DNA of 38,105 bases from an uncultured bacterium (GCA_903927265.1 CAIYMF010000285.1:1-38105), one strand, 5' to 3'. Shown: positions 26,530 to 32,470, numbered from the stretch's first letter. Notes: generated by a model not told the origin, from the letters alone. Numbers and translations are program-made.

Positions 26530-27216
26530 TCACATCTGCCACCACACGCTCGACCAGTCCATCGGTTCGAGCGCTGAGGTGACCTTGCGATCGACTCGAA
26601 CGGCGTCGACCAATTGCTGCCACGAGGGATGGTTGTAGTCGTCAACGATCACGATGCCACCCGGCGGCACCCGTCGACACAGAACTTCGAACTCTTCACG
26701 ATTCAGTGGCGGGCAACTCTGCGTGACGTGAAGCACTGCAATCGGAGTGTCGCCGGAATCGATCTGATTCGCTGAGTCGATCGTCGTGACGTTTCCGAGA
26801 ACGCCACTTTCGCGTGCGTGCGAAATGAGGGCGACAATCCAGTCGGTGTGTCGCTGGGCCATCCCAGCGTGGGAATCGACGGTCGCGCGGGCAACCTGCG
26901 ACTCTCGCTCACTCTCTGGCTGAGAGGCGCCGTCGGCAAACGTAACCAGGCCGAGTTCGGCAAGTTGGCCGGCGAACACGATGAGGTCGCGTTCGAGTAC
27001 CTCGCGCTCGACCGCGAATTCCTTCATCAGCACCTGCACCGCGCCCTCGATGGTGGGTGCGGCACTCAGCGCTTTCCACATCGCCATCCCCACACGGTCA
27101 AACGAGGTGGGCCGCAGGGTGTGCAGATTGACCACCACTCCCCCGACATCAAGGTCCTCGGTCACCGTGTCGGGGTTAGCGACCACGCGAGACTCAGCGC
27201 GGACTGTGGAGGCCAT
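26530..27216 (-). CDS. PqqD-like (RiPP recognition element) protein fused to a truncated TylF-like methyltransferase domain
   Basis: 228 residues from the ATG at 27216. Residues 10-92 match the PqqD / HPr-rel-A pattern: a short beta part (VVVNLHTLRPTSFDRVG), then MWKALSAAPTIEGAVQVLMKEF and a helix ending LAELGLV. PqqD-type domains bind leader peptides of ribosomally made natural products. Residues 155-228 resemble the C-terminal half of TylF/MacO-type O-methyltransferases (IAVLHV, then VPPGGIVIVDDYNHPSWQQLVDAV at 183-206). The SAM-binding glycine-rich motif expected before this is missing, so methyl transfer is doubtful. A GATACT box 6 nt upstream and the inverted repeat 27248-27269 form its likely control region. 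It is divergent from the glycosyltransferase gene. The name is a motif-level call. Confidence 0.7.
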   Translation of the reverse strand: MASTVRAESRVVANPDTVTEDLDVGGVVVNLHTLRPTSFDRVGMAMWKALSAAPTIEGAVQVLMKEFAVEREVLERDLIVFAGQLAELGLVTFADGASQPESERESQVARATVDSHAGMAQRHTDWIVALISHARESGVLGNVTTIDSANQIDSGDTPIAVLHVTQSCPPLNREEFEVLCRRVPPGGIVIVDDYNHPSWQQLVDAVRVDRKVTSALEPMDWSSVWWQM

Positions 27217-27247
27217 GTCAGCAGTATCGACGAGTCCTCGACGCCGT

Positions 27248-27269
27248 GACACCGTAGTTCCACGGTGTT
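27248..27269 (-). promoter_or_regulatory. Palindromic motif, copy 1 (RRE gene promoter)
   Basis: ACACCGT-AGTTCC-ACGGTGT (arms 27249-27255 and 27262-27268) is a perfect inverted repeat. The same sequence recurs at 28449-28470 and, diverged, at 28780-28801. On the minus strand it ends 19-20 nt upstream of the GATACT box (27223-27228) of the RRE gene, so it covers or touches the -35 position. It is probably an operator for an unidentified regulator. Confidence 0.7.
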
Positions 27270-27294
27270 CGACTCCCTTGGGGATGCGTAGGGT

Positions 27295-27314
27295 GAGTGG
27301 CGAGAAAGCCACTC
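27295..27314. promoter_or_regulatory. Perfect hairpin in the RRE-glycosyltransferase divergent gap
   Basis: GAGTGGC (27295-27301) and GCCACTC (27308-27314) with a 6-nt spacer GAGAAA. It lies 86 nt before the glycosyltransferase start. It may be a second operator or a leader-RNA stem. No T-run follows. Confidence 0.4.
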
Positions 27315-27400
27315 TGGTCGACGACCACTAGTAACGAAGACTCCTGAGCGACTGCGGGCACACACAAGCGCCACAGAACAGATGGGTACAGGCTGACACG

Positions 27401-28414
27401 GTGCGAGTAACCGACACAGGCGAACCGCCCGCGATCAGTGTGTTGATCGCGGTTCACAACCGCTTCGAATGGCTGGCCGCTGCGCTCGCCAGTGTGCGTC
27501 GGCAGTCGGTAACCGACTTCGAAATCATCGTCGCCGATTCCAGCACCCTCGATGGCGTGGGCGACTATCTGGCCCACCTTGCCTCACTCGACTCTCGCAT
27601 CACAGTTGTGACCAGCCCCAGTCCGCTCTCCGCACCCGAGGGGCGCAACCTCGCACTACTGCATGCCCGCGCACCGTTGATCGCCCTACTCGACTCCGAC
27701 GACGTCATGCGTCCCGGACGCCTGGCGCAGCAAGTCGCGGTGCTGCGCAACAATCCCGAGGTCGTGCTGGTGGCTAGCGACTTTAGGCGCATCGATCAGT
27801 GGGGTATCCACGTACCGCCACAGTCACCTGATGAGGTCCTGCCTCTGCCCATGCGCGACCTCACCGTGAAGTGGCGCCTGCCTTTCGACACACCCCTGGG
27901 ACCAACCTCGATGATTCGCGCACACGACCTGCGCGCCATCGGCGGCTTCGATAATTCATATCCACTCAGCGACGACTGGAGTGCGGCGTGGCAACTCAGC
28001 GAGCGCGGCGCGTTGCGCGTGCTCCCCGACGCGCTCAGCGACTGGCGCAGGTACTCCCGCCAGAGCAGCATCGTCCATCGGCGGCGCACCATGGTCGAGA
28101 TGCACCTGCTGACCTCACGCATCGTGTATTCGCGATTGGGCCACTGGTTTGGCCCTAACGTGCCCGCCCTCGGTCCCGACGCTTCCTCACAGCTGCCAGC
28201 TGACCAAGAGGAACTGCTGCGCGAACTGCTCGACCACGCCCTCACACACTGGGCGCCGAACGCAGACGAGCGCAATGAACTCGAGGGCGAGTGCGAGCGC
28301 CTCATCGCGATGGGCAGGCGCAGAAAGGCCGAGTCACAGTCGGAGTCGCACCGACTCTCCACGACGCTACCGCCGGCCCCGTGGGCACCGAACGAGGGCC
28401 ACCGCGCGACTTAG
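27401..28414 (+). CDS. Family 2 glycosyltransferase
   Basis: 337 residues with a GT-A fold. The N-terminus ISVLIAVHNRFEWLAAALASVRRQ is the UDP-binding entry of GT2 enzymes. The metal-binding DxD is D98-SDD in LIALLDSDDVMRPG, and the acceptor/catalytic region includes SMIRAHDLRAIGGFDNSYPLSDDW near 180-195. The last 60 residues are charged and probably helical. No membrane helix is seen, so it is cytosolic. It starts with GTG; a CAGGCT box lies 6 nt upstream, a weak match to a leaderless promoter. Substrate unknown. Its neighbours, an RRE protein and leader-like small peptides, suggest a role in peptide glycosylation, but an ordinary cell-envelope role is equally allowed. Confidence 0.9.
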   Translation: MRVTDTGEPPAISVLIAVHNRFEWLAAALASVRRQSVTDFEIIVADSSTLDGVGDYLAHLASLDSRITVVTSPSPLSAPEGRNLALLHARAPLIALLDSDDVMRPGRLAQQVAVLRNNPEVVLVASDFRRIDQWGIHVPPQSPDEVLPLPMRDLTVKWRLPFDTPLGPTSMIRAHDLRAIGGFDNSYPLSDDWSAAWQLSERGALRVLPDALSDWRRYSRQSSIVHRRRTMVEMHLLTSRIVYSRLGHWFGPNVPALGPDASSQLPADQEELLRELLDHALTHWAPNADERNELEGECERLIAMGRRRKAESQSESHRLSTTLPPAPWAPNEGHRAT

Positions 28415-28448
28415 TGGGGTAGCCCGCCGAGCCCAATCTTTCCCACTC

Positions 28449-28470
28449 AACACCGTAGTTCCACGGTGTT
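28449..28470 (+). promoter_or_regulatory. Palindromic motif, copy 2 (upstream of peptide 1)
   Basis: AACACCGT-AGTTCC-ACGGTGTT, perfect 8-bp arms, identical in its central 20 bases to copy 1 at 27249-27268. It lies 31 nt upstream of a TATCGT box; 12 of those 31 nt are a tandem duplication (28469-28492), leaving 19, the distance seen at the other copies. Confidence 0.75.
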
Positions 28471-28492
28471 TCAGCAAGGGTTTCAGCAAGGG
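28469..28492 (+). repeat. 12-bp perfect tandem duplication between operator and -10 box
   Basis: TTTCAGCAAGGG occurs twice head to tail. It sits between the palindromic motif and the TATCGT box and adds 12 nt, about one helical turn, to the spacing. Confidence 0.85.
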
Positions 28493-28501
28493 TTTCGTGT
28501 A

Positions 28502-28507
28502 TATCGT
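28502..28507 (+). promoter_or_regulatory. Candidate -10 box for peptide gene 1
   Basis: TATCGT (TANNNT). The same hexamer occurs downstream of the third motif copy at 28822-28827. No -35 match is present at 17 nt, which fits an activator-dependent promoter. The predicted leader is about 40 nt. Confidence 0.45.
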
Positions 28508-28553
28508 CAAACTACCCGCCGCACGGCGAATCAACGTGAAGGCGACAACCACC

Positions 28554-28706
28554 ATGATCCGCCACCCCGAGCCTCACGAAATTGCATTCCGGGGATTCTT
28601 CGGTCAATCGGTGCCCATCCGGGGATTCTTTGGTCAATCGGTGACCTACGGTGGCGGCGGCGAGGTGACCGCGGCCCGCAGCGCCGTCGGTCAGTTGGAC
28701 TCGTAA
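28554..28706 (+). CDS. Small peptide with two tandem RGFFGQSV decapeptides (candidate precursor peptide 1)
   Basis: 50 residues, ATG 28554 to TAA 28706. It begins IRHPEPHEIA after Met, then carries two in-frame 10-residue units, FRGFFGQSVP and IRGFFGQSVT, followed by YGGGG and EVTAARSAVGQLDS. A GAAGG element lies 11 nt upstream. Its leader resembles those of the two VSGG peptides downstream. A second copy with the same codon count lies at 29037-29189. The 30-bp DNA unit also occurs, reverse-oriented, at 32471-32760. I do not recognise the family. It may be a multi-core precursor peptide or merely a dispersed repeat that happens to be open. Confidence 0.5.
   Translation: MIRHPEPHEIAFRGFFGQSVPIRGFFGQSVTYGGGGEVTAARSAVGQLDS
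28589..28648 (+). repeat. 30-bp tandem repeat (2 units) inside peptide gene 1
   Basis: Units 28589-28618 and 28619-28648 share the core CCGGGGATTCTT(C/T)GGTCAATCGGTG. The period is a multiple of three, so the reading frame is kept. Confidence 0.85.
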
Positions 28707-28710
28707 CCGA

Positions 28711-28749
28711 TCAGGAAGCGCTGGCATCACCCGAGCCGATAACCGCATC
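28711..28749 (-). pseudogene. Embedded copy of the clpP2 3' end (fragment 1)
   Basis: The stretch starting TCAGGAAGCGCTGGC repeats the minus-strand end of clpP2 (29427 onward), including its stop codon and the Ser-Ala-Ser residues before it. Similarity fades after about 40 nt. It follows the peptide 1 stop directly, so it marks the border of a duplicated segment. Confidence 0.6.
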
Positions 28750-28779
28750 TGCGGGCTATCGCGCGGGTCGTTCCAACAC

Positions 28780-28801
28780 TACTCCGAAGTTCCACTGTGA
28801 T
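28780..28801 (+). promoter_or_regulatory. Palindromic motif, copy 3 (upstream of peptide 2, diverged)
   Basis: 17 of 22 positions match AACACCGT-AGTTCC-ACGGTGTT, with the centre AGTTCCAC intact. It ends 20 nt before a TATCGT box, the same geometry as the other copies. Confidence 0.55.
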
Positions 28802-28821
28802 TCATTAGCGATGTCAGGGTC

Positions 28822-28827
28822 TATCGT
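28822..28827 (+). promoter_or_regulatory. Candidate -10 box for peptide gene 2
   Basis: TATCGT in the context CTATCGTC, like 28502-28507. It would give a leader of about 49 nt before the ATG at 28883. Confidence 0.45.
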
Positions 28828-28882
28828 CTTCATCGTGAGCTAACGCTTCGACCAGTGAATCAAACAGAAGGAGACAGCCACC

Positions 28883-29005
28883 ATGGGCCCTAGCCCCGAG
28901 TCAGGTGCCACCAACTACCCCGGCGCACCCGCCGCAGCCCACGCCGACGACGCACTCACCGACGACGACCTTGAGATCGTCTCCGGCGGCCTTGTAGCGC
29001 GCTGA
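28883..29005 (+). CDS. Leader-type small peptide ending VSGG-LVAR (candidate precursor peptide 2)
   Basis: 40 residues, ATG 28883 to TGA 29005, with a strong GAAGGAG site 9 nt upstream. The order is a short variable N-terminus, ATNYPGAP, an Ala-rich linker, DDALTDDDLEIVSGG, then only LVAR. The stretch L-T-D-D-(D/E)-L-x-x-V-S-G-G is the pattern of double-glycine leader peptides of bacteriocins and other ribosomal peptides, where cleavage or recognition occurs at GG. Its sister at 29285-29407 is also 40 residues and shares ATNYPGAP and DDALTDDDL-(E/D)-(I/V)-VSGG but ends RVRL. Conserved leader with changed tail supports a precursor role. The four-residue tail is far shorter than usual cores. 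Confidence 0.72.
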   Translation: MGPSPESGATNYPGAPAAAHADDALTDDDLEIVSGGLVAR

Positions 29006-29070
29006 ACGGCGCAGCAACGCAAGGAAGACAACCACCACGATCCCCCACCCCGAGCCTCACGAGATTGCAT

Positions 29071-29130
29071 TCCGGGGATTCTTTGGTCAATCGGTGACCG
29101 TCCGGGAATTCTTTGGTCAATCGGTGCCCT
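29071..29130 (+). repeat. 30-bp tandem repeat (2 units) in the second copy
   Basis: Units 29071-29100 and 29101-29130 share TCCGGG(G/A)ATTCTTTGGTCAATCGGTG, the same family as 28589-28648. Confidence 0.85.
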
Positions 29131-29193
29131 CTCGAGGCGGCGCCGAGGTAAGCGCTGCTCGCAGCTCCGACGATCAGTGGGACTCGTCACCGG

Positions 29194-29220
29194 TCAGGAA
29201 GCGGTGGCCTTACCCGAGCC
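29194..29220 (-). pseudogene. Embedded copy of the clpP2 3' end (fragment 2)
   Basis: TCAGGAAGCG(G)TGGCCTTAC and the following CCGAG match the clpP2 end at 29427-29453 with three differences. It is placed, as fragment 1, straight after the RGFFGQSV frame. Confidence 0.6.
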
Positions 29221-29284
29221 CTACGCTTGTGGATGGCGTCAAAGTACCCGCCGACCAGCGCATCAGAGCGAAGGAGACACCACT

Positions 29285-29407
29285 ATGAGTCCTCACGAAA
29301 AGCCAGACGCCACCAACTACCCCGGCGCACCGGAAGCACCCGTGACTGACGACGCACTCACCGACGACGACCTTGACGTCGTCTCCGGCGGCCGCGTCCG
29401 CCTGTAA
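29285..29407 (+). CDS. Leader-type small peptide ending VSGG-RVRL (candidate precursor peptide 3)
   Basis: 40 residues, ATG 29285 to TAA 29407, with GAAGGAG 9 nt upstream. It shares with peptide 2 the segments ATNYPGAP and DDALTDDDL-D-V-VSGG, while the tail after GG is RVRL, basic and unrelated to LVAR. Its 5' flank (CGACCAG, ATCA, GAAGGAGACA) is alike too. There is no palindromic motif right before it, so it is probably read from the peptide 2 promoter. It ends 19 nt before the clpP2 stop on the other strand. As with peptide 2, the mature product, if cleaved after GG, would be a tetrapeptide; alternatively the whole peptide is modified. Confidence 0.72.
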   Translation: MSPHEKPDATNYPGAPEAPVTDDALTDDDLDVVSGGRVRL

Positions 29408-29426
29408 ACGCGCTGCGCATTGCCGG

Positions 29427-30068
29427 TCAGGAAGCGCTGGCCTTACGCGAGGCGATGACCTCGTCGATGATGCCGTACTCCTTGGCCGCGGCGGCCGTGA
29501 GGATCTTGTCGCGCTCGATGTCCTTTTCGATCTGCTCAGGAGTCTTGCCCGTGTGGAAGGCGATGATGCCTTCCATCTCGGCACGCATGCGCAGAATCTC
29601 GTTGGCCTGAATCTCGACGTCGGACGCCTGACCGCCGCCCTCGGTGTAGGGCTGGTGGATGAGGATGCGAGCATGCGGAAGCGCGAATCGCTTACCGGGG
29701 CTACCGGCCGCGAGCAGCACCGCAGCAGCCGACGCCGCCTGCCCCAGACACACCGTCTGCACATCAGGCTTGACGAACTGCATGGTGTCGTAGATCGCCG
29801 TCATGGCGGTGTACGAGCCACCGGGTGAGTTGATGTAGATCTGAATATCGCGGTCGGGGTCAAGTGATTCGAGGCACAGCAACTGCGCCATCACGTCGTC
29901 GGCCGACGCATCGTCGATCTGCACGCCGAGGAAGATGATGCGCTCTTCGAAGAGTTTGGTGTAGGGGTTGTGCACGCGCTCGCCGTTGGCGCTGCGCTCA
30001 CGGAACTCCGGCAGGATGTAGCGCGACGAGGGCGCGGTGTAGGCACTGCTCGGGGTGTAGATGCTCAT
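29427..30068 (-). CDS. clpP2: ATP-dependent Clp protease proteolytic subunit ClpP2
   Basis: 213 residues from the ATG at 30068, with GAGGAG 10 nt upstream; an in-frame ATG at 30086 that overlaps the clpP1 stop (ATGA) is an alternative. Serine protease of the ClpP family: catalytic Ser in [11 protein letters not shown], His in [10 protein letters not shown] and Asp in IERDKILTA. It starts [21 protein letters not shown], like actinobacterial ClpP2. It forms a mixed tetradecamer with ClpP1 and works with ClpX or ClpC. It is coupled to clpP1 upstream. Short copies of its 3' end lie in the island beyond its stop. Confidence 0.95.
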   Translation of the reverse strand: MSIYTPSSAYTAPSSRYILPEFRERSANGERVHNPYTKLFEERIIFLGVQIDDASADDVMAQLLCLESLDPDRDIQIYINSPGGSYTAMTAIYDTMQFVKPDVQTVCLGQAASAAAVLLAAGSPGKRFALPHARILIHQPYTEGGGQASDVEIQANEILRMRAEMEGIIAFHTGKTPEQIEKDIERDKILTAAAAKEYGIIDEVIASRKASAS

Positions 30069-30082
30069 GTTCTGCTCGCTCC

Positions 30083-30688
30083 TCATGCCTGCGCCCCAAT
30101 AACACTGTCGATGATTCCGTATTCCATAGCCTGCTCGGCCGTGAACCAACGGTCGCGATCGGAGTCGGCCTCGATCTGGTCGAGGGTCTGTCCGGTGTGC
30201 CCGGCAATGAGCTCGGCCATGCGCTTCTTGATGAACAGCATCTGCTCAGCCTGAATCTTGATGTCCGAGGCCGTACCGCCGAGCCCACCGAGCGGCTGGT
30301 GCATCATGATGCGCGCGTTGGGCGTAGCCGACCGCTTTCCGGCGGCACCGGCGCACAACAGGAACTGCCCCATGGACGCGGCCAGTCCCATGCACACGGT
30401 GGCGACGTTGTTGGGAATGAGTTGCATCGAGTCGTAGATCACCATTCCGGCGCTGATCGAGCCACCGGGTGAGTTGATGTAGAGCGTGATGTCTTTAGCG
30501 GGATCGTCGGCCGCCAGAACCTGCAACTGCTTGGCGATGCGGTTGGAGTTGTCGTCGCGCACCTCGCCCTCGAGCCAGATAATGCGCTCGCGCAGGAGGC
30601 GTTCGTCGATCATGTCGCCGAAGCCGAAGCCGCTGCCACTCGGCGCGCGCAATTCCGGAACCATCAGGGACGGTCGCTCAATGCTCAC
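30083..30688 (-). CDS. clpP1: ATP-dependent Clp protease proteolytic subunit ClpP1
   Basis: 201 residues from the GTG at 30688, supported by GGGAG 7 nt upstream; longer frames lack support. Catalytic residues are visible: Ser in [11 protein letters not shown], His in IMMHQPLGG, and Asp in the [13 protein letters not shown] stretch. [20 protein letters not shown] is conserved. Partner of ClpP2 in the mixed protease. It follows tig by 141 nt, a gap long enough for its own promoter. In related bacteria this promoter is bound by ClgR; I did not find a clear ClgR box. Confidence 0.95.
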   Translation of the reverse strand: MSIERPSLMVPELRAPSGSGFGFGDMIDERLLRERIIWLEGEVRDDNSNRIAKQLQVLAADDPAKDITLYINSPGGSISAGMVIYDSMQLIPNNVATVCMGLAASMGQFLLCAGAAGKRSATPNARIMMHQPLGGLGGTASDIKIQAEQMLFIKKRMAELIAGHTGQTLDQIEADSDRDRWFTAEQAMEYGIIDSVIGAQA

Positions 30689-30829
30689 AGTGCTCTCCCG
30701 ATACGTAAGAGGAGACCGGCTCACCGGCCTGTCATCCGACCCTAACGAACAACGACGGCCGCCACATTCCGCAGCCCCCGAATGTTCGCCCACGGCACAA
30801 CGCCCGAAGCGTCGCCCCGTCGCGCCCGA

Positions 30830-32179
30830 TCAGTCGTCGGACTCGCCTTCGGTGCTCTCGTCCTCGATCTCGTCTTCAGCCAACTCTTCTTCAACCGGCG
30901 GTTCGAGCGGAGCATCGAGCACGCTCAGGTCGACCGGGTTTCCGGACGCATCAGTGATGACCGCGTTTTCCAGGACGACCTGCAGTGCCTTGCCGCGGCG
31001 CACATCGGCAACCGCCAGCGGCACCTGACCAGCGCGCACGAGCATGTCAGCGAATTCCTGCGGCGGCATGCCGTAGCGAGGTGCCTGCTGAACCAGCCAC
31101 GCCGACAACTCGCCTTCGCTGACCGACAGTTCCTCGGTGTCAGCGATGCGGTCGAGGATGAACTGGCTCTTCATCGCGAAGCGCGCCTGCTTCTCAACCT
31201 CGGCGCGGTGCTCGTCGTCGTCGGTGTGACCCTCGTGGCCCTCGGCAAAGTGGTCGTCGATTTCCTGGGCGATGACGCCTTCGGGAAGCGGGATGTCGAC
31301 GAGGTCGAGGAGCGCTTCGTGCAACGTGCCGCGCGCTTCGACTCCCTGCTGCAGCAGTGCGATGCGCTCAAGGCGACGACGCTGGTCGTCCTTCAACTCG
31401 TCGACCGTGTCGAATTCACTGGCCAACTGTGCAAACGAGTCATCAAGTTCGGGCAAGGTGCGCTCGCGCACTCCGGTGACCGTGACCTCAACGCGCAGCG
31501 GCTTTCCGTCGAACTCGCCCACCTCGGGGGTGAAGATGAATTCGCGAGTTTCGCCAGGCTCAGCGCCACGAACGGCGTCGTCAAAACCGGGAAGCATGCC
31601 GTCGGTGCCGAGTTCGTACGACAGTGAACTGGCCGACAGGTCATCGAGAGCCTCGTCGCCGTCGAAGCCGGCCAGATCGACGAGCAGCACGTCGCCGTCG
31701 ACGCTGGCGCGCTCGACCAAGGTGAGGGTGCCGAACATCGAGCGGAGGCGATCGACCTCGGCCGCGACGTCGTCGTCGGAGACCGAAGCGTCTTCAACAC
31801 TGACCGGGATGCCCTTGTACTCGGGCAGGTCAAACTCGGGGCGCACGTCGACCTCAGCGGTGAAAGACAACTGCTCGCCATCGACGATGTCAGTGACCTC
31901 GATATCAGGGCGACCAATCGCCGCGATTCCCGATTCGCGGACCGCACTCTCGTACGCCATCGGCACTGCATCGTTGACGACCTCTTCGAGGACGGCCCCG
32001 CGACCGAAGCGCTGGTCGATTACGCGAGCCGGCACCTTGCCCTTACGGAAGCCCGGAATAGTGACCTGAGACGAGATGCGCTTGTACGCCGCATCCATCG
32101 CCCCCTGCAACTCGTCGAACGGCACCTCAATGGTGAACTTGACCCGCGTGGGTGACAGGGTCTCGACATCGTGCTTCAC
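30830..32179 (-). CDS. tig: Trigger factor (ribosome-associated chaperone)
   Basis: 449 residues from the GTG at 32179, with AAGGAG 9 nt upstream; the frame is open further but would run through tRNA-Pro. The ribosome-docking signature GFRKGKVP is at 43-50. A FKBP-type peptidyl-prolyl isomerase domain covers about 160-245, and the C-terminal chaperone arms follow, ending in a very acidic tail (EEELAEDEIEDESTEGESDD). It binds nascent chains at the ribosome exit. It heads the tig-clpP1-clpP2 unit, and tRNA-Pro lies 25 nt upstream in the same direction. Confidence 0.95.
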   Translation of the reverse strand: MKHDVETLSPTRVKFTIEVPFDELQGAMDAAYKRISSQVTIPGFRKGKVPARVIDQRFGRGAVLEEVVNDAVPMAYESAVRESGIAAIGRPDIEVTDIVDGEQLSFTAEVDVRPEFDLPEYKGIPVSVEDASVSDDDVAAEVDRLRSMFGTLTLVERASVDGDVLLVDLAGFDGDEALDDLSASSLSYELGTDGMLPGFDDAVRGAEPGETREFIFTPEVGEFDGKPLRVEVTVTGVRERTLPELDDSFAQLASEFDTVDELKDDQRRRLERIALLQQGVEARGTLHEALLDLVDIPLPEGVIAQEIDDHFAEGHEGHTDDDEHRAEVEKQARFAMKSQFILDRIADTEELSVSEGELSAWLVQQAPRYGMPPQEFADMLVRAGQVPLAVADVRRGKALQVVLENAVITDASGNPVDLSVLDAPLEPPVEEELAEDEIEDESTEGESDD

Positions 32180-32204
32180 AGGGACGGTCTCCTTGGTTGG
32201 TTGG

Positions 32205-32277
32205 TCGGGGCGGGGAGAGTCGAACTCCCGATCTCCTGCCCCCAAAGCAGGCGCGCTAGCCACTACGCTACGCCCCG
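32205..32277 (-). tRNA. tRNA-Pro (anticodon UGG)
   Basis: 73 nt on the minus strand. Acceptor stem CGGGGCG / CGCCCCG with discriminator A, anticodon stem CCTGC / GCAGG, loop TTTGGGG (anticodon TGG), T-loop TTCGACT. No encoded CCA. A TACACT box (32296-32301) is a likely -10. It is just upstream of tig. Confidence 0.94.
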
Positions 32278-32295
32278 GCTGATTGGCGCTCGCCC

Positions 32296-32301
32296 AGTGT
32301 A
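32296..32301 (-). promoter_or_regulatory. Candidate -10 box for tRNA-Pro
   Basis: TACACT on the minus strand, 18 nt before the tRNA 5' end. The -35 position is not obvious. Confidence 0.35.
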
Positions 32302-32356
32302 GGGGAGGGTGAGGCGCCGACCTGACACTGGTGCCGCGACTTGGCCCGACCGTGGC

Positions 32357-32362
32357 TAGACT
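32357..32362 (+). promoter_or_regulatory. Candidate -10 box for tRNA-Gly
   Basis: TAGACT (TANNNT) on the plus strand, 17 nt before the tRNA 5' end. No good -35 hexamer was seen. Confidence 0.35.
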
Positions 32363-32379
32363 GCATCTGCGTTCCACTC

Positions 32380-32453
32380 GCGGGTGTAGCTCAATGGTAG
32401 AGCCCCAGCCTTCCAAGCTGGCCATGCCGGTTCGATCCCGGTCACCCGCTCCA
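32380..32453 (+). tRNA. tRNA-Gly (anticodon UCC), CCA encoded
   Basis: Acceptor stem GCGGGTG / CACCCGC with discriminator T, anticodon stem CCAGC / GCTGG with loop CTTCCAA (anticodon TCC), T-loop TTCGATC, and the CCA end is encoded at 32451-32453. It is divergent from tRNA-Pro and is followed by a repeat array. Confidence 0.95.
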
Positions 32454-32470
32454 ACACATCAAGGCCCGGT

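Larger units (their letters stand above)
29037..29288 (+). pseudogene. Second copy of the RGFFGQSV peptide gene, without ATG and original stop
   Basis: From 29037 the sequence aligns codon by codon, without indels, with peptide gene 1 (HPEPHEIAFRGFFGQSV, then VREFFGQSV). The start is ACG instead of ATG although AAGGAAG stands upstream. The original stop TAA is TCA at 29187-29189, so the frame runs on through a clpP2-derived fragment to TGA at 29286-29288, overlapping the start of peptide 3. It may be decaying, or may start at the internal GTG (29094). The intact frame hints at recent or partial selection. Confidence 0.5.

Noticed and set aside
28149-28706. A 185-codon frame that begins inside the glycosyltransferase and ends with peptide 1
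   Set aside because: The first part is out of frame with the GT2 gene. Only the last 50 codons, which have their own ATG and leader, are kept as peptide gene 1.
26401-29426. Insertion sequence or transposon as carrier of the island
   Set aside because: No transposase, terminal inverted repeats or target-site duplication could be seen at either border.
30689-30829. ClgR-type operator upstream of clpP1 (CGAACATTCG palindrome)
   Set aside because: The short palindrome does not fit the ClgR consensus as I know it and is too brief to separate from chance in this GC-rich gap.
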